From NCBI GenBank assembly GCA_003538135.1, contig DPOR01000005.1, forward strand, positions 111,927-175,926: DNA of 64,000 nt, written 5' to 3'. This stretch comes from Oscillospiraceae bacterium (lineage in GTDB: Bacteria > Bacillota > Clostridia > Oscillospirales > Acutalibacteraceae). The position numbers and the translations under genes are program-made. The notes below the pieces were generated by a model. It was not told the origin of the DNA, ran no database searches, and saw only the letters and a list, made by a program, of their open reading frames with translations. Of the stretch, positions 41,079 through 50,317 are shown one piece after another; the stretch's first letter is position 1, and each line of letters begins with the position of its first letter.

Positions 41079-42191
41079 ATGGCAAAGCGCAGCAAATATG
41101 ATAAGTATTTTTCACCCGGCACTCACAGGAGCATAACCGAATTCAGCAAGAATGCTGCCGGCGGCTCGAAGCGCCGCAAAAGCTACTCCGAGCGCAGGCG
41201 CAACAGAACAGTGGGCATAGTCCTCGCGTGTATTTTAGGCGCGGCTGCTGTATTCACTGCGGCATTTTTTGTCACCGACACGCTCCTGGGCATCTCCGAC
41301 TCCGAGGTTAAAACCACCGTCGCCCCCGGCAAGAGTGATAAGGGCAACAAGGGCGGCTCAAACGACACCACCGCGCCCGCCGCAAACCCGCAGAGCTCCG
41401 GCGAGCTGAAGGCTCGCGTCGGCAATGTCTCCCTGCTCGCGGGCGGAAGCGGACTCGACAGCTATATAGCCTCTCTCAAAAGCGCAGGTCAAAATGCCGT
41501 TGTTATAGACTTCAAGGACGCGTCCGGCTACCTCTCTTATCCCTCGTCGATAGCGGCGGTCAAGGACAAGACCCCCTCGTCAAAGGCTCAGGCCAATGCC
41601 GCTCAGAGCATAAAGAAGCTTCAGCAGTCCGGCATAAAGGTCGTTGCGCGAATATACTGCTTCAAGGATTCGCAGATGCCGCGCGTTGACCGAACCACGG
41701 CCGTTCACTACAACAAGACACAGACTATCTGGCTCGACAATGAGGCGTCCAAGGGCGGCAAGCCGTGGCTCAATCCCTATTCCGAGGCGGCTCGTAATTA
41801 TCTTCTCGAAGTCGTAAAGGAAGTGAAGAACCTGGGCGTCGACGTGATATTGCTCGACGGCGTGCAGTTCCCCGACCTCAACTCAAAAATAGCGACGTTT
41901 GACGGCGAGGGCTCGGTATCGAGAAACGCCGTGCTCATAAACTTCGTCAACTCCTGCGTCTCCGCGTGCTCGGGCACGCCCGTTATCTGCGCGATGAAGG
42001 GCGAGGCTGCGGCAGGCGGCAGCAGCGAGATATATAACGGCTCTCTCTGGAGCGCGAACGCCTACGCCTTTGCGGTAGACCTCAGCTCCCTCAAGGCGGA
42101 CTTTAAACGCAGCTTCCCCGCCTCAAAGAAAGTAATCGAAATCAAAGCCTCGGCCTCAAATGCCGACAGCACATATATTTTAACAAAGTAA
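41079..42191 (+). CDS. Putative glycoside hydrolase, DUF4015-type (370 aa)
   Basis: Basic N-terminus, one membrane anchor (about residues 45-68), a low-complexity linker (GKSDKGNKGGSNDTTAPA), then a TIM-barrel-like domain: NAVVIDFKDASGYLSYPSSI, GIKVVARIYCFKDSQMPRVD, WLNPYSEAARNYLLEVVKEV, LGVDVILLDGVQFPDL. These four stretches are the core of the putative glycoside hydrolase family DUF4015. Extracytoplasmic and membrane-anchored. Substrate unknown. Begins 61 nt after the RnfA-like gene and may share its transcript. Confidence 0.83.
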   Translation: MAKRSKYDKYFSPGTHRSITEFSKNAAGGSKRRKSYSERRRNRTVGIVLACILGAAAVFTAAFFVTDTLLGISDSEVKTTVAPGKSDKGNKGGSNDTTAPAANPQSSGELKARVGNVSLLAGGSGLDSYIASLKSAGQNAVVIDFKDASGYLSYPSSIAAVKDKTPSSKAQANAAQSIKKLQQSGIKVVARIYCFKDSQMPRVDRTTAVHYNKTQTIWLDNEASKGGKPWLNPYSEAARNYLLEVVKEVKNLGVDVILLDGVQFPDLNSKIATFDGEGSVSRNAVLINFVNSCVSACSGTPVICAMKGEAAAGGSSEIYNGSLWSANAYAFAVDLSSLKADFKRSFPASKKVIEIKASASNADSTYILTK

Positions 42192-42207
42192 ACAAAGGCC
42201 GATAAAA

Positions 42208-44064
42208 ATGCATTTTATTCCCTACAATTCAAGAAAAAAATATCACCTCTCGCCCGGCGCGGCAGTGCGCTCGGGTGAGAAAATGACCTTCAGAATAGTC
42301 CTGCCCCGCTCGGAGCAGTGCAGCGCGGTTCGCCTTGTGCTTGAGCCGGACTGCGGCGGCAGAGAGGATATCTCTTTCTCCTGGGAGAGAATGCAGGGCG
42401 AGGACGAGGAATGGTGGCGGCTCGAGACCGCCGCGCCCGAAAAAGAGGGCCTTGTCCGATACCATTTTGAATATGACACTCCGTGGGGTGAGAGGGAGAT
42501 ATCTCTTGAAAGCGGCGGCATCGCCGTAATGGGCGAGGGCGAGCGCTGGCGGCTGACGGTTTGCGGCGAAAACAGCGACACTCCCCTGTGGCTGCGCGGC
42601 GGAGTTATGTATCAGATTTTCCCGGACAGATTCCGTCGCTCCGGCAAAACTCCCCTTCCCAAGGACAAGCCCGCGGCAGTCTACCACTCCGAGTGGGGCG
42701 AGGAGCCCGACTGGGAGCCCGACTCCGACGGCATGATAGACAAATACGACTTTTTCGGCGGCGACCTCAGAGGCATAGAGGAAAAGCTCGACTATCTCGA
42801 GAGTCTCGGCGTCACCTGCATATATTTGAACCCGATATTCTCCGCCCGCTCGAACCACCGCTACGACACGGGCGACTACATGAAAATCGACCCGATGCTC
42901 GGCACGGAAAAGGATTTCAGAAGTCTTTGCAGAGCGGCCGCTAAGCGCGGAATAAAAATTTTGCTCGACGGCGTGTTCAGTCACACCGGCGCAGACAGCA
43001 AATATTTTGACAAATTTTCAACTTACGGCGGCAAGGGCGCATATTGCGACAAAAATTCGCCCTACCGTTCGTGGTATAATTTTCGAAGCTGGCCGGACGA
43101 TTACGCCTGCTGGTGGGGCGTTGACATTCTGCCGGAGCTCAACGAGACCGATCCCGGCGTGTTGGATTTCCTGACAGGCAGACACGGCGTTGCGCGGCAT
43201 TGGCTCCGCCTCGGCGCATCTGGCTGGCGGCTCGACGTCGCAGACGAGCTGCCCGACGAATTTCTCGACCGCTTCCACGACGCAGTCAGAAAAGAGAAAA
43301 AAGACGCGTTCATCTACGGCGAGGTCTGGGAGGACGCGACCGATAAGATAAGCTACGGCCACCGCCGCAGATACCTTGAGGGCGGCGAGCTGGACAGCGT
43401 GATGAACTACCCGTTTGCAAACGCTGTTATAGACTTCGTGCGCACGGCGAATGCCGAAAATCTGCGCGAATGCGTGGAGAATATAGTCGAGCACTATCCC
43501 CGCGCTTCGCTCGACACGCTGATGAACCATATCGGCACTCACGACACCGTGCGCGCCCTGACCCGACTCGGACGAGGAGATGTCCCCCGCCCCGAAAACG
43601 GGCGCGACAGGGGCATTATGACCGACGAGCAATATAAAAAGGGAGTTGAGCTTTTGATGCTCGCCTCCGTTTTGCAGTTCACCCTCCCCGGCGTTCCCTG
43701 CGTCTATTACGGCGACGAGGCGGGACTCTCGGGCGGCGAGGATCCGTTCAACCGCGCCTGCTTCCCGTGGGGGCATGAGAACAAAGAGCTGCTCGAGCAC
43801 TATAAAACGCTCGGCAGGATAAGAAAGCTCTGCCCCGCGTTTGTCGACGGCGAGTTCAACTGCATATCGGCGGTTCTCGGCTGCATCGCCTACGAGCGTA
43901 TCTCGGACACGGGCTGCGCGCTGATAATCGCAAACGCAAACGACCGCGATATAGAATACCGCGTCCCCGAGTGCTGGCGAAACGCGCCCGCTCTTTTCGG
44001 CAAGGCGGCATACGGGCGCTCCGTCTCGGTAGGCGCACATTCGGCAGTAATTTTGCATAGATAA
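42208..44064 (+). CDS. Glycoside hydrolase family 13 alpha-amylase/neopullulanase-type
   Basis: 618 aa, no signal peptide, so cytoplasmic. An N-terminal beta domain (about 1-120) precedes the GH13 barrel: YQIFPDRFRRSG, YLNPIFSARSNHRYDTGDY, LLDGVFSHTG (conserved region I), GWRLDVADELP (nucleophile Asp), FIYGEVWEDA (acid/base Glu), NHIGTHDTVRAL (third Asp). Cleaves alpha-1,4 or alpha-1,6 glucans or maltodextrins. Start 16 nt after the previous gene. Confidence 0.92.
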   Translation: MHFIPYNSRKKYHLSPGAAVRSGEKMTFRIVLPRSEQCSAVRLVLEPDCGGREDISFSWERMQGEDEEWWRLETAAPEKEGLVRYHFEYDTPWGEREISLESGGIAVMGEGERWRLTVCGENSDTPLWLRGGVMYQIFPDRFRRSGKTPLPKDKPAAVYHSEWGEEPDWEPDSDGMIDKYDFFGGDLRGIEEKLDYLESLGVTCIYLNPIFSARSNHRYDTGDYMKIDPMLGTEKDFRSLCRAAAKRGIKILLDGVFSHTGADSKYFDKFSTYGGKGAYCDKNSPYRSWYNFRSWPDDYACWWGVDILPELNETDPGVLDFLTGRHGVARHWLRLGASGWRLDVADELPDEFLDRFHDAVRKEKKDAFIYGEVWEDATDKISYGHRRRYLEGGELDSVMNYPFANAVIDFVRTANAENLRECVENIVEHYPRASLDTLMNHIGTHDTVRALTRLGRGDVPRPENGRDRGIMTDEQYKKGVELLMLASVLQFTLPGVPCVYYGDEAGLSGGEDPFNRACFPWGHENKELLEHYKTLGRIRKLCPAFVDGEFNCISAVLGCIAYERISDTGCALIIANANDRDIEYRVPECWRNAPALFGKAAYGRSVSVGAHSAVILHR

Positions 44065-44085
44065 CACAAAGACCGAGGTGATCGA

Positions 44086-44973
44086 ATGTCAAAGAAAAAG
44101 GGAATGAGATTTCGCACGACGCAGGAGAAAAAGACGAGGCAGTTTCGCCTCTTTTTCCTGGGCTTTATCGCCTTCCTGCTCGTTTTCGCGCTTATCTCCG
44201 TAGCCTATATGTTTAAATCGCATCATCTCTCGATAAAGGACCTTCTGCCCGAAAAGACGAGCGACTCGACCGACGAAAGCACGGATGAGGCTCTTGTGCC
44301 CTTAGACGGCAGCGCGACCTTCATGCTCGCGTGCGTCTCGGACGACGGGGACGACTTGTACTTAGTCGCCGCGGTGAACGCGGAGTTAAGCTCCGGCGAG
44401 GTGCGCGTATGCGCCTTTGATCCGAACACCCGGGTTGACGTCTCCGGAAATAAGAATTCCCTCAAGGGGCACTATTCGGAGGGCGGCACAAAGGCACTCA
44501 AAAGCGCGGTAGACGCGCTGTGCGGCTTCACCGCAGAGCGGTATGCCGTCTCGACCGCGAGCCAATTCAAAAATGCCGTAAACGTGCTTGACGGCGCGCA
44601 GATAACCGTGCCCGAGCGCGTGAGCTACAAGACAAAGGAGCTCTCTCTTTCGCTCATGCCCGGCAATCAGACAATAAAGGGCGAGACGCTGCTGAAATAT
44701 TTCCGCTATTTCCTGACCCCGTCGGGCGGCGGAGCCATAAAGCAGAGTGAGCTGCTCTGCGTGATGTTTTCGCAGTATATCAACAAGACCTATCTCGCCT
44801 CCGGGCGCAACTACTTCTCGCAGATAGTGAATTCTTTGGACACCGACATATCCATCGTCGATTTCTCGCGCTGCGAAAGCACGCTCTCGGCTATGGCGGC
44901 GAGAGATATAGATTATTCCGCCGTGTCATCTGTTGACGAGCTGAATGCCGCTCCCGACAGGCGCGGAAAATAA
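44086..44973 (+). CDS. Degenerate LytR-CpsA-Psr (LCP)-like protein (295 aa)
   Basis: Short basic cytoplasmic tail, one membrane helix (about 25-46), then an extracellular domain. LCP-like blocks: VCAFDPNTRVDV, GHYSEGGTKALKSAVDALCG (cf. N-x-Ay-xxGG...), YAVSTASQFKNAVNVLDGAQ, GNQTIKGETLLKYFRYFL (cf. G-x-Q-x-LnGexAlxYxRxR). The catalytic Asp/Arg-rich motifs of true LCP phosphotransferases (DSRSDT, IPRD) are not recognisable, so activity in attaching wall polymers is doubtful. ATG at 44086 with GAGGTGA upstream. Confidence 0.65.
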   Translation: MSKKKGMRFRTTQEKKTRQFRLFFLGFIAFLLVFALISVAYMFKSHHLSIKDLLPEKTSDSTDESTDEALVPLDGSATFMLACVSDDGDDLYLVAAVNAELSSGEVRVCAFDPNTRVDVSGNKNSLKGHYSEGGTKALKSAVDALCGFTAERYAVSTASQFKNAVNVLDGAQITVPERVSYKTKELSLSLMPGNQTIKGETLLKYFRYFLTPSGGGAIKQSELLCVMFSQYINKTYLASGRNYFSQIVNSLDTDISIVDFSRCESTLSAMAARDIDYSAVSSVDELNAAPDRRGK

Positions 44974-45006
44974 ACCGTTCGGACTTAAAACAAGGGGGTA
45001 GGCAAA

Positions 45007-46134
45007 TTGACAAAAAAGCTTCTGCGACTTGCGTCGCTTTTGCTCGCGCTTATACTTATCTTCTCAGGCTGTTCGCTGCTTGAAGAAGAAGATACCGTTC
45101 CCCCGTCCGAAGAATCGGCCGCCTTCGGCAGCTTCAAGCACTACTTCGCAAAGCTAAACGAGGACGAGAAGCGCGCCTACAATGCCGTTTTGCGCGACAT
45201 TGAATCGTTCCCCGAGGAGATTGAAATACCCGAGCTTGATAACGGCGAGCTTGAAAACGTCTGGCTCGCCCTGATGTACGACAATCCGGAGCTGATGATG
45301 CTCGGGCGCGAGTGCGTGCTCGTCGCAAGAGGGCGAAAGTACTTCTTCAGCTGCGAATATTCCATGACGAAAGAGGAATATGAGCAGAAAAAGGCCGAGC
45401 TTAAATTGAAGGCAGATGAGCTCGGAGCTAAAATAGAAAAAGAGACTTCTGATTTTGACAAGGAGCTGCTTATCCACGACGCAATAATCGACTCGTGCAG
45501 CTACGCGGACTCCGGTCAGCTCATAGCGAGCTCCGCCTACGGCGTGCTCGTCGAGGGCTCTGCCTCATGCGAAGGCTACGCAAAGGCCGCAAAGCTCCTG
45601 CTCGACAGAGCCGGGATAGATAACTACGTCATAACCGGCACCGCAACGCGCGACGACGGCGAGAGCGAGGGTCATATGTGGAACGTCGTCTTTCTCGACG
45701 GTCAGCCCTATAACTTAGACCTCACCTGGGATGACCCTATAGGCGAGGGCGCGGAGCAGAACAAGCGCTATGCCTATTTCAACATCACCGACGAAGAGCT
45801 TCTGAAAACTCACACGTTTTTTGACGAGGCTCCCTGCTGCACGGCAACGGACTTCAACTATTTTATAAAGCTCGGCAGACAGTTTGACAGCTACAACGCG
45901 GAGACGAAATCCGCGCTCTCGAAGCTGTTCGGGGGGCTCAAATCAGGCGGCAAGCTCGATATCAGGTTCTCGTCGGATAAGGCTTACAGAGCCGCCCTCA
46001 ACGGGCTGATAAAGAAAGAGGAAATCTACCGAATTCTGAGCGTCGCCGACGCGGGCAGGCGCGGCTTTTCAACGACGCAGATAAACTATATCACCGACGA
46101 CACCCACCGTGTCATCGAATTTATTCTCGTATAA
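45007..46134 (+). CDS. Lipoprotein with transglutaminase-like domain (375 aa)
   Basis: Signal peptide [20 protein letters not shown] followed by lipobox FSGC. Core domain with the Cys-His-Asp triad: [20 protein letters not shown] (Cys about 190), [20 protein letters not shown] (His about 220, Asp in DLTWDDP). Residues about 50-170 form a helical lead-in. Surface-anchored; may be a peptidase or cross-linking enzyme of the wall. TTG start after AAGGGGGTAG. Confidence 0.87.
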   Translation: MTKKLLRLASLLLALILIFSGCSLLEEEDTVPPSEESAAFGSFKHYFAKLNEDEKRAYNAVLRDIESFPEEIEIPELDNGELENVWLALMYDNPELMMLGRECVLVARGRKYFFSCEYSMTKEEYEQKKAELKLKADELGAKIEKETSDFDKELLIHDAIIDSCSYADSGQLIASSAYGVLVEGSASCEGYAKAAKLLLDRAGIDNYVITGTATRDDGESEGHMWNVVFLDGQPYNLDLTWDDPIGEGAEQNKRYAYFNITDEELLKTHTFFDEAPCCTATDFNYFIKLGRQFDSYNAETKSALSKLFGGLKSGGKLDIRFSSDKAYRAALNGLIKKEEIYRILSVADAGRRGFSTTQINYITDDTHRVIEFILV

Positions 46135-46147
46135 CCGGGGTGAAACA

Positions 46148-46705
46148 ATGGACAAAAAGAGAATCGAGGCGGCTGTGCGCGAGATACTTGCGGCGGTCGG
46201 CGAGGACCCGGACAGGGAGGGTCTTGTCGAGACACCCGAGCGCGTCGCCCGAATGTACGAAGAGATTTTCTCGGGGCTTGAGGACGACCCCAAGCGCCAC
46301 GTCAAGCTCTTCAACGAGGAAAAAAACGAGGAACTGGTCATTGTGCGCGACATACCGATGTATTCCATGTGCGAGCACCATCTTCTGCCGTTTATCGGCA
46401 GGGCGCATATTGCATATATCCCGCGCGACGGAAGAGTCATAGGGCTCTCGAAGCTCTCGAGAGTCGTTGACAGCTTTGCTCGCCGTCCCCAGCTTCAGGA
46501 GCGGCTGACCTCGCAGATAGCGGACTTTCTCGATGAACAGCTCGACCCGCTCGGCGTGGCCGTCGTTATCGAGGCAGAGCACCTGTGCATGACGATGCGC
46601 GGGGCGCGTGCTTCGGGGGCGCAGACGAGAACCTCCGCCCTGCGCGGCACAATGCGCTCGGACGCACGGGCGCGCGCCGAGGCAATATCACTTCTCACAA
46701 AATAA
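46148..46705 (+). CDS. folE: GTP cyclohydrolase I
   Basis: 185 aa. Converts GTP to 7,8-dihydroneopterin triphosphate. Zinc site [36 protein letters not shown] and [20 protein letters not shown] are family signatures; [18 protein letters not shown] carries the second zinc Cys. ATG at 46148 after GGGGTGA, 13 nt past the preceding stop. First of folE-folP-folB-folK. Confidence 0.96.
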   Translation: MDKKRIEAAVREILAAVGEDPDREGLVETPERVARMYEEIFSGLEDDPKRHVKLFNEEKNEELVIVRDIPMYSMCEHHLLPFIGRAHIAYIPRDGRVIGLSKLSRVVDSFARRPQLQERLTSQIADFLDEQLDPLGVAVVIEAEHLCMTMRGARASGAQTRTSALRGTMRSDARARAEAISLLTK

Positions 46706-46714
46706 GGCGATACC

Positions 46715-47551
46715 ATGGAAAATTTTATTTTTGATACCTCATCCCACACGCTTGTGTGCGGAATACTCAACATAACCCCCGACTCCTTTTCGGACGGCGG
46801 CAAATGGGACGAGCCGCAGAAGGCTCTTGAACACGCGCTCGAGATGCAGTCGCTCGGCGCCGATATTATAGACGTCGGCGCGCAGTCGACCCGCCCCGGC
46901 TCGACAAGGCTCTCCGTCGAGGAGGAGAACGCAAGGCTCATTCCGGTGCTCGACCTTTTAAAGGGCAAAATAACCGTCCCGATAAGCGTCGACACCTTCT
47001 ATCCCGAGTGCGCGCGCACGGCGCTCACGCACGGGGCTAAAATAATCAACGACGTCAGCGGCGAGGCGAGCGACGAAATGGCAAGGGTCGTCGGCGAATA
47101 CCGTGCGGGCTGGATAATAATGCACAACCCCGCAGGTGCGGATGCCGTACCCGTCTACGAAGGCGGCGTCTCCGGCGATGTGCTCGACTTTTTTATAAAA
47201 GCCGCAAAGACCGCACGGGCGCACGGGATTCCCGCGGGCAGCCTCTGCTTTGACCCGGGCATCGGCTTTGCAAAGAGCTATGAGGACAATCTGCGCCTGA
47301 TAAGGGATATCGGCAAGCTGAAGCTCAACGGCAGCGCGCTTATGTCCGCAGCGTCGAGAAAGCGCGTTATAGGCACGGCCTCCGGCGAGACGGATGCCTC
47401 AAGACGCGACCCCGGCACGGTGGCACTGCACACGGCGAGCATATTAAACGGCGCAGATATTATCCGCGCCCACGACGTGTTCTCTGCCGTCCAGTCGGCG
47501 CGTGTCGCGGACGCCTTAAAAAAGATATGCGGGGAGGAGAACGGTGGATAA
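46715..47551 (+). CDS. folP: Dihydropteroate synthase
   Basis: 278 aa TIM barrel condensing pterin pyrophosphate with p-aminobenzoate; sulfonamide target. CGILNITPDSFSDGGKW and DVGAQSTRPGSTRLSVEEE (DPPP loop), INDVSG, IIMHNP, FDPGIGFAKSYEDNL, SRKRVIG and RAHDV near the end. 9 nt after folE; overlaps folB. Confidence 0.96.
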   Translation: MENFIFDTSSHTLVCGILNITPDSFSDGGKWDEPQKALEHALEMQSLGADIIDVGAQSTRPGSTRLSVEEENARLIPVLDLLKGKITVPISVDTFYPECARTALTHGAKIINDVSGEASDEMARVVGEYRAGWIIMHNPAGADAVPVYEGGVSGDVLDFFIKAAKTARAHGIPAGSLCFDPGIGFAKSYEDNLRLIRDIGKLKLNGSALMSAASRKRVIGTASGETDASRRDPGTVALHTASILNGADIIRAHDVFSAVQSARVADALKKICGEENGG

Positions 47552-47906
47552 GATAATTATAGATTCGCTGCGCATCTTCGCGTATCACGGAGTAAATCCC
47601 GAGGAGCAGGAGGACGGGCAGTTCTTCATTCTCGACATCGAGGCGGATATGCCTCTTTCAAAGGCCGGAGAGAGCGACGATATAGACGACACCGTCAGCT
47701 ACGCGCAGATGATAAAATGCGCGCGCAGGGTGTTCACCGCACAGAAAGACAGGCTCATTGAGCGTGCGGCGCGGCGGGTTGCCGACGCACTGCTCGAGGA
47801 ATTTCCGCCCCTTTCGGGCGTAAGAGTGACCTGCAAAAAGCCGGATGCGCCGATGAAGGCGGATTTCGCATTTGCCGCGGTCAGCATTTACAGGGAAAGA
47901 CAGTAA
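47544..47906 (+). CDS. folB: Dihydroneopterin aldolase
   Basis: 120 aa. DSLRIFAYHGVNPEEQEDGQ (catalytic Tyr-His-Gly region) and FILDIEADMPL match FolB; VTCKKPDAPMKADFAFAAV is the C-terminal signature with the active-site Lys. GTG start at 47544 overlapping folP by 8 nt, GGGGAGGAG upstream. Confidence 0.94.
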   Translation: MDKIIIDSLRIFAYHGVNPEEQEDGQFFILDIEADMPLSKAGESDDIDDTVSYAQMIKCARRVFTAQKDRLIERAARRVADALLEEFPPLSGVRVTCKKPDAPMKADFAFAAVSIYRERQ

Positions 47907-47955
47907 AAAAATATAGAACGGGCAAGATTTATCAATCGAAAGGACTTGTTATTTT

Positions 47956-48462
47956 ATGGCAAACTGTATGCAGGCAGTTATAGGTATCGGTTCAAACATG
48001 GGGGACAGATTGAAGAACATAAACGGCGCCGTGCGCTCTCTGTCCCGCCTTCCAAAGACAAAAATAACGGCGTGCTCCCACGTCTACGAAACAAAGCCCA
48101 TGGGCTACGAGGATCAGTCGATGTTTTATAACGCCGCGGTAACTGTGGAGACGGAGCTCTCCGCGCAGATGCTGCTCGGCGCGTGCCTCGGCATCGAGGG
48201 CGCTTACGGGCGCATAAGGACGATAAAGGACGGGCCGCGCGTGCTCGACCTCGATCTGCTGCTCTATGAGGGCATGAAGAGCGAGAGCTTTCTGCTCACC
48301 CTGCCGCATCCGAGAATATTCGAGCGCGCTTTCGTGATGGTTCCGCTGCTCGACCTGTTCCCGTCCGGCAGAGCTCCCGGACTCTTCTTCCTGCCCGCTC
48401 TTCACGAGACAGGCTCGGACGGCGTTGAAAAAATAAACGAAGAGATAACTCTTCCCGAATAA
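47956..48462 (+). CDS. folK: 2-amino-4-hydroxy-6-hydroxymethyldihydropteridine pyrophosphokinase
   Basis: 168 aa. GIGSNMGDRLKNINGAVRSL at the N-terminus, VYETKPMGYEDQSMFYNAAV, GRIRTIKDGPRVLDLDLLLY (GPRxxDxDLL signature) and PHPRIFERAFVMVPL. The C-terminus is slightly extended. ATG at 47956; GAAAGGAC upstream. Completes the folate set here; no folC is visible. Confidence 0.95.
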   Translation: MANCMQAVIGIGSNMGDRLKNINGAVRSLSRLPKTKITACSHVYETKPMGYEDQSMFYNAAVTVETELSAQMLLGACLGIEGAYGRIRTIKDGPRVLDLDLLLYEGMKSESFLLTLPHPRIFERAFVMVPLLDLFPSGRAPGLFFLPALHETGSDGVEKINEEITLPE

Positions 48463-48478
48463 AGAACGAGGTGTACAA

Positions 48479-49882
48479 ATGAAATACGACGTAGTTATCA
48501 TCGGCGCGGGCCCTGCCGGAATATTCACGGCTATCGAGCTTATCCGCAAGGGCGCGAACAAGAAAATAATGATGGTCGAAAAGGGTCAGCCGATCGAAAA
48601 GCGCCGCTGCCCCAAATCGAAAACAAACAAGTGCGTCAACTGCAAGCCCTATTGTCATATCACCACGGGCTTCTCCGGCGCGGGCGCGTTCTCGGACGGC
48701 AAGCTGTCGCTGAGCCCCGAGGTCGGCGGTCAGCTCCCTGAGCTCATAGGCTATGAGACCGCTCAGGAGACAATAGAATATGCCGACAGCATCTACCTCG
48801 AGTTCGGTGCGGACACCCATGTTGAGGGCGTCGGCCGCGAGGAGGAGGTCAAGGAGATAAGAAAGCGCGCCATAAAAGCGGGTCTTCGCCTTGTCGACTG
48901 CCCGATACGCCATCTCGGCACGGAGAAGGCGCAGGATATCTACTACGCCATCGAGCAGTATCTCATAGAAAACGGCGTCGATATGCTCTTCGGCTACGAG
49001 TGCGACAATATAATCCTCGACGGCGACCGCTGCAAGGGCGTCTATGTCCGCAAGGGCGAGGAGAACATAGAGATATTCGCGGAGCACACCGTAATAGCGA
49101 CAGGGCGCCGCGGCGCGGACTGGCTCGAAAAGCTCTGCGCTCAGCATGATATCTCCCATCAGCCCGGCACAGTCGATATCGGCGTGCGCGTCGAGATAAG
49201 AAACGAGATCATGGAGAAGGTCAACGACGTTCTCTACGAGTCGAAGCTCATCGGCTATCCCAAGCCGTTCAAGAACAAGGTTCGCACGTTCTGCCAGAAT
49301 CCCGGCGGCTTCGTCAGCCAGGAGAACTACGACAACGACCTCGCCGTCGTCAACGGACACTCCTACAAGGAGCTCAAGAGCAACAACACGAACCTCGCCA
49401 TACTCTGCTCCCACAATTTCAATCAGCCGTTCAATCAGCCCATTGAATACGCGCAGAAGGTCGGCGAGCTGACAAATATGCTCGGCGCGGGACACATTCT
49501 CGTCCAGCGCTACGGCGATATCCTCGACGGCAAGCGCACATGGCAGAAGGAGCTCGACCGCTCGAACGTCAGACCGACGCTCCCCGATGCCGTCGCGGGC
49601 GACATAACCGCCGCCATGCCCTACCGCGCCATGCTCAACATAATCAACTTCATCCAGGCCGTGGACTACGTCGTGCCCGGCTTCGCCGCCGAGGAGACGC
49701 TGCTCTACTCCCCCGAGCTCAAGTTCTACTCCAACCGCATCAAGATGGACGAAAACTTCGACACGAACGTCAAGGGACTCCACTGCCTCGGCGATTCGAG
49801 CGGCTGGACAAGAGGTCTTATGATGGCCTCCGTCATGGGCGTGCTCATGGGCAGAAGCATAGCGGACAGATACAAAAAGTAA
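48479..49882 (+). CDS. FAD-dependent dehydrogenase, COG2509-like (467 aa)
   Basis: N-terminal Rossmann motif YDVVIIGAGPAGIFTAIELI (GxGxxG). A cysteine-containing stretch CPKSKTNKCVNCKPYCH precedes FSGAGAFSDGKLSLSPEVGG. Later come HTVIATGRRGADWLEKLC, NPGGFVSQENYDNDLAVVNG and a C-terminal GDSSGWTRGLMMASVMGVL (second FAD contact). Matches the uncharacterised FAD-dependent dehydrogenases of COG2509. Substrate unknown; the C-x-x-C stretch could hold a metal or disulfide. 16 nt after folK. Confidence 0.87.
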   Translation: MKYDVVIIGAGPAGIFTAIELIRKGANKKIMMVEKGQPIEKRRCPKSKTNKCVNCKPYCHITTGFSGAGAFSDGKLSLSPEVGGQLPELIGYETAQETIEYADSIYLEFGADTHVEGVGREEEVKEIRKRAIKAGLRLVDCPIRHLGTEKAQDIYYAIEQYLIENGVDMLFGYECDNIILDGDRCKGVYVRKGEENIEIFAEHTVIATGRRGADWLEKLCAQHDISHQPGTVDIGVRVEIRNEIMEKVNDVLYESKLIGYPKPFKNKVRTFCQNPGGFVSQENYDNDLAVVNGHSYKELKSNNTNLAILCSHNFNQPFNQPIEYAQKVGELTNMLGAGHILVQRYGDILDGKRTWQKELDRSNVRPTLPDAVAGDITAAMPYRAMLNIINFIQAVDYVVPGFAAEETLLYSPELKFYSNRIKMDENFDTNVKGLHCLGDSSGWTRGLMMASVMGVLMGRSIADRYKK

Positions 49883-49904
49883 AGCATATTCATATAAAAA
49901 ATTA

Positions 49905-49934
49905 CCCCCGGAGATTTTTTCAAGTCTCCGGGGG
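49905..49934. terminator. Bidirectional terminator
   Basis: CCCCCGGAGA and TCTCCGGGGG, a perfect 10-bp stem; T-rich 3' sides on both strands (stronger on minus). It separates the plus-strand folate/FAD operon from the minus-strand tRNAs. Confidence 0.88.
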
Positions 49935-50018
49935 TTAATTATAAAAAGCGAAGAGAAAAAACGATTTCTGCCGCTCACGGCAAAGCTGTTTCTTTCGCCC
50001 GCATAAAAAACCGCATTG

Positions 50019-50050
50019 AAAAAGGCACTTGCAACCGCAAGTGCCTTTTT
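50019..50050 (-). terminator. Terminator of the tRNA-Thr/tRNA-Tyr transcript
   Basis: AAAAGGCACTTGC and GCAAGTGCCTTTTT pair around AACC; T-run follows on the minus strand just after the tRNA-Tyr CCA. Confidence 0.88.
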
Positions 50051-50051
50051 C

Positions 50052-50136
50052 TGGTGGAAGAGGGTGGATTCGAACCACCGAAGTCGACGACAACAGATTT
50101 ACAGTCTGCCCCCTTTGGCCACTCGGGAACTCTTCC
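50052..50136 (-). tRNA. tRNA-Tyr (anticodon GTA)
   Basis: 85 nt with encoded CCA and a long variable arm (class II). Acceptor GGAAGAG/CTCTTCC, anticodon loop CTGTAAA, T-arm GGTGGTTCGAATCCACC. Confidence 0.96.
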
Positions 50137-50165
50137 GTATTCACTTCGTTGAGATTGGAAAAAAC

Positions 50166-50241
50166 TGGAGCTGGTGGACGGATTCGAACCCCCGACCTGC
50201 TGATTACAAATCAGCTGCTCTACCAGCTGAGCTACACCAGC
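50166..50241 (-). tRNA. tRNA-Thr (anticodon TGT)
   Basis: 76 nt with encoded CCA. Acceptor GCTGGTG, D-arm GCTCAGCTGGTAGAGC, anticodon stem GCTGA/TCAGC with loop TTTGTAA, T-loop GGTTCGAATCC. 29 nt before tRNA-Tyr; cotranscribed. Confidence 0.96.
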
Positions 50242-50317
50242 GTCTCAACGCTCGACTAATATATCACAAATCGGGCGTTGAGTCAAGAGTAAAATCAAAA
50301 AAAGTCAAAAAAGTCTG

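Noticed and set aside
48296..49978. 560-codon minus-strand open frame over the FAD dehydrogenase
   Set aside because: Antisense shadow with low-complexity Ala/Val/Glu composition; the plus-strand gene has clear motifs.
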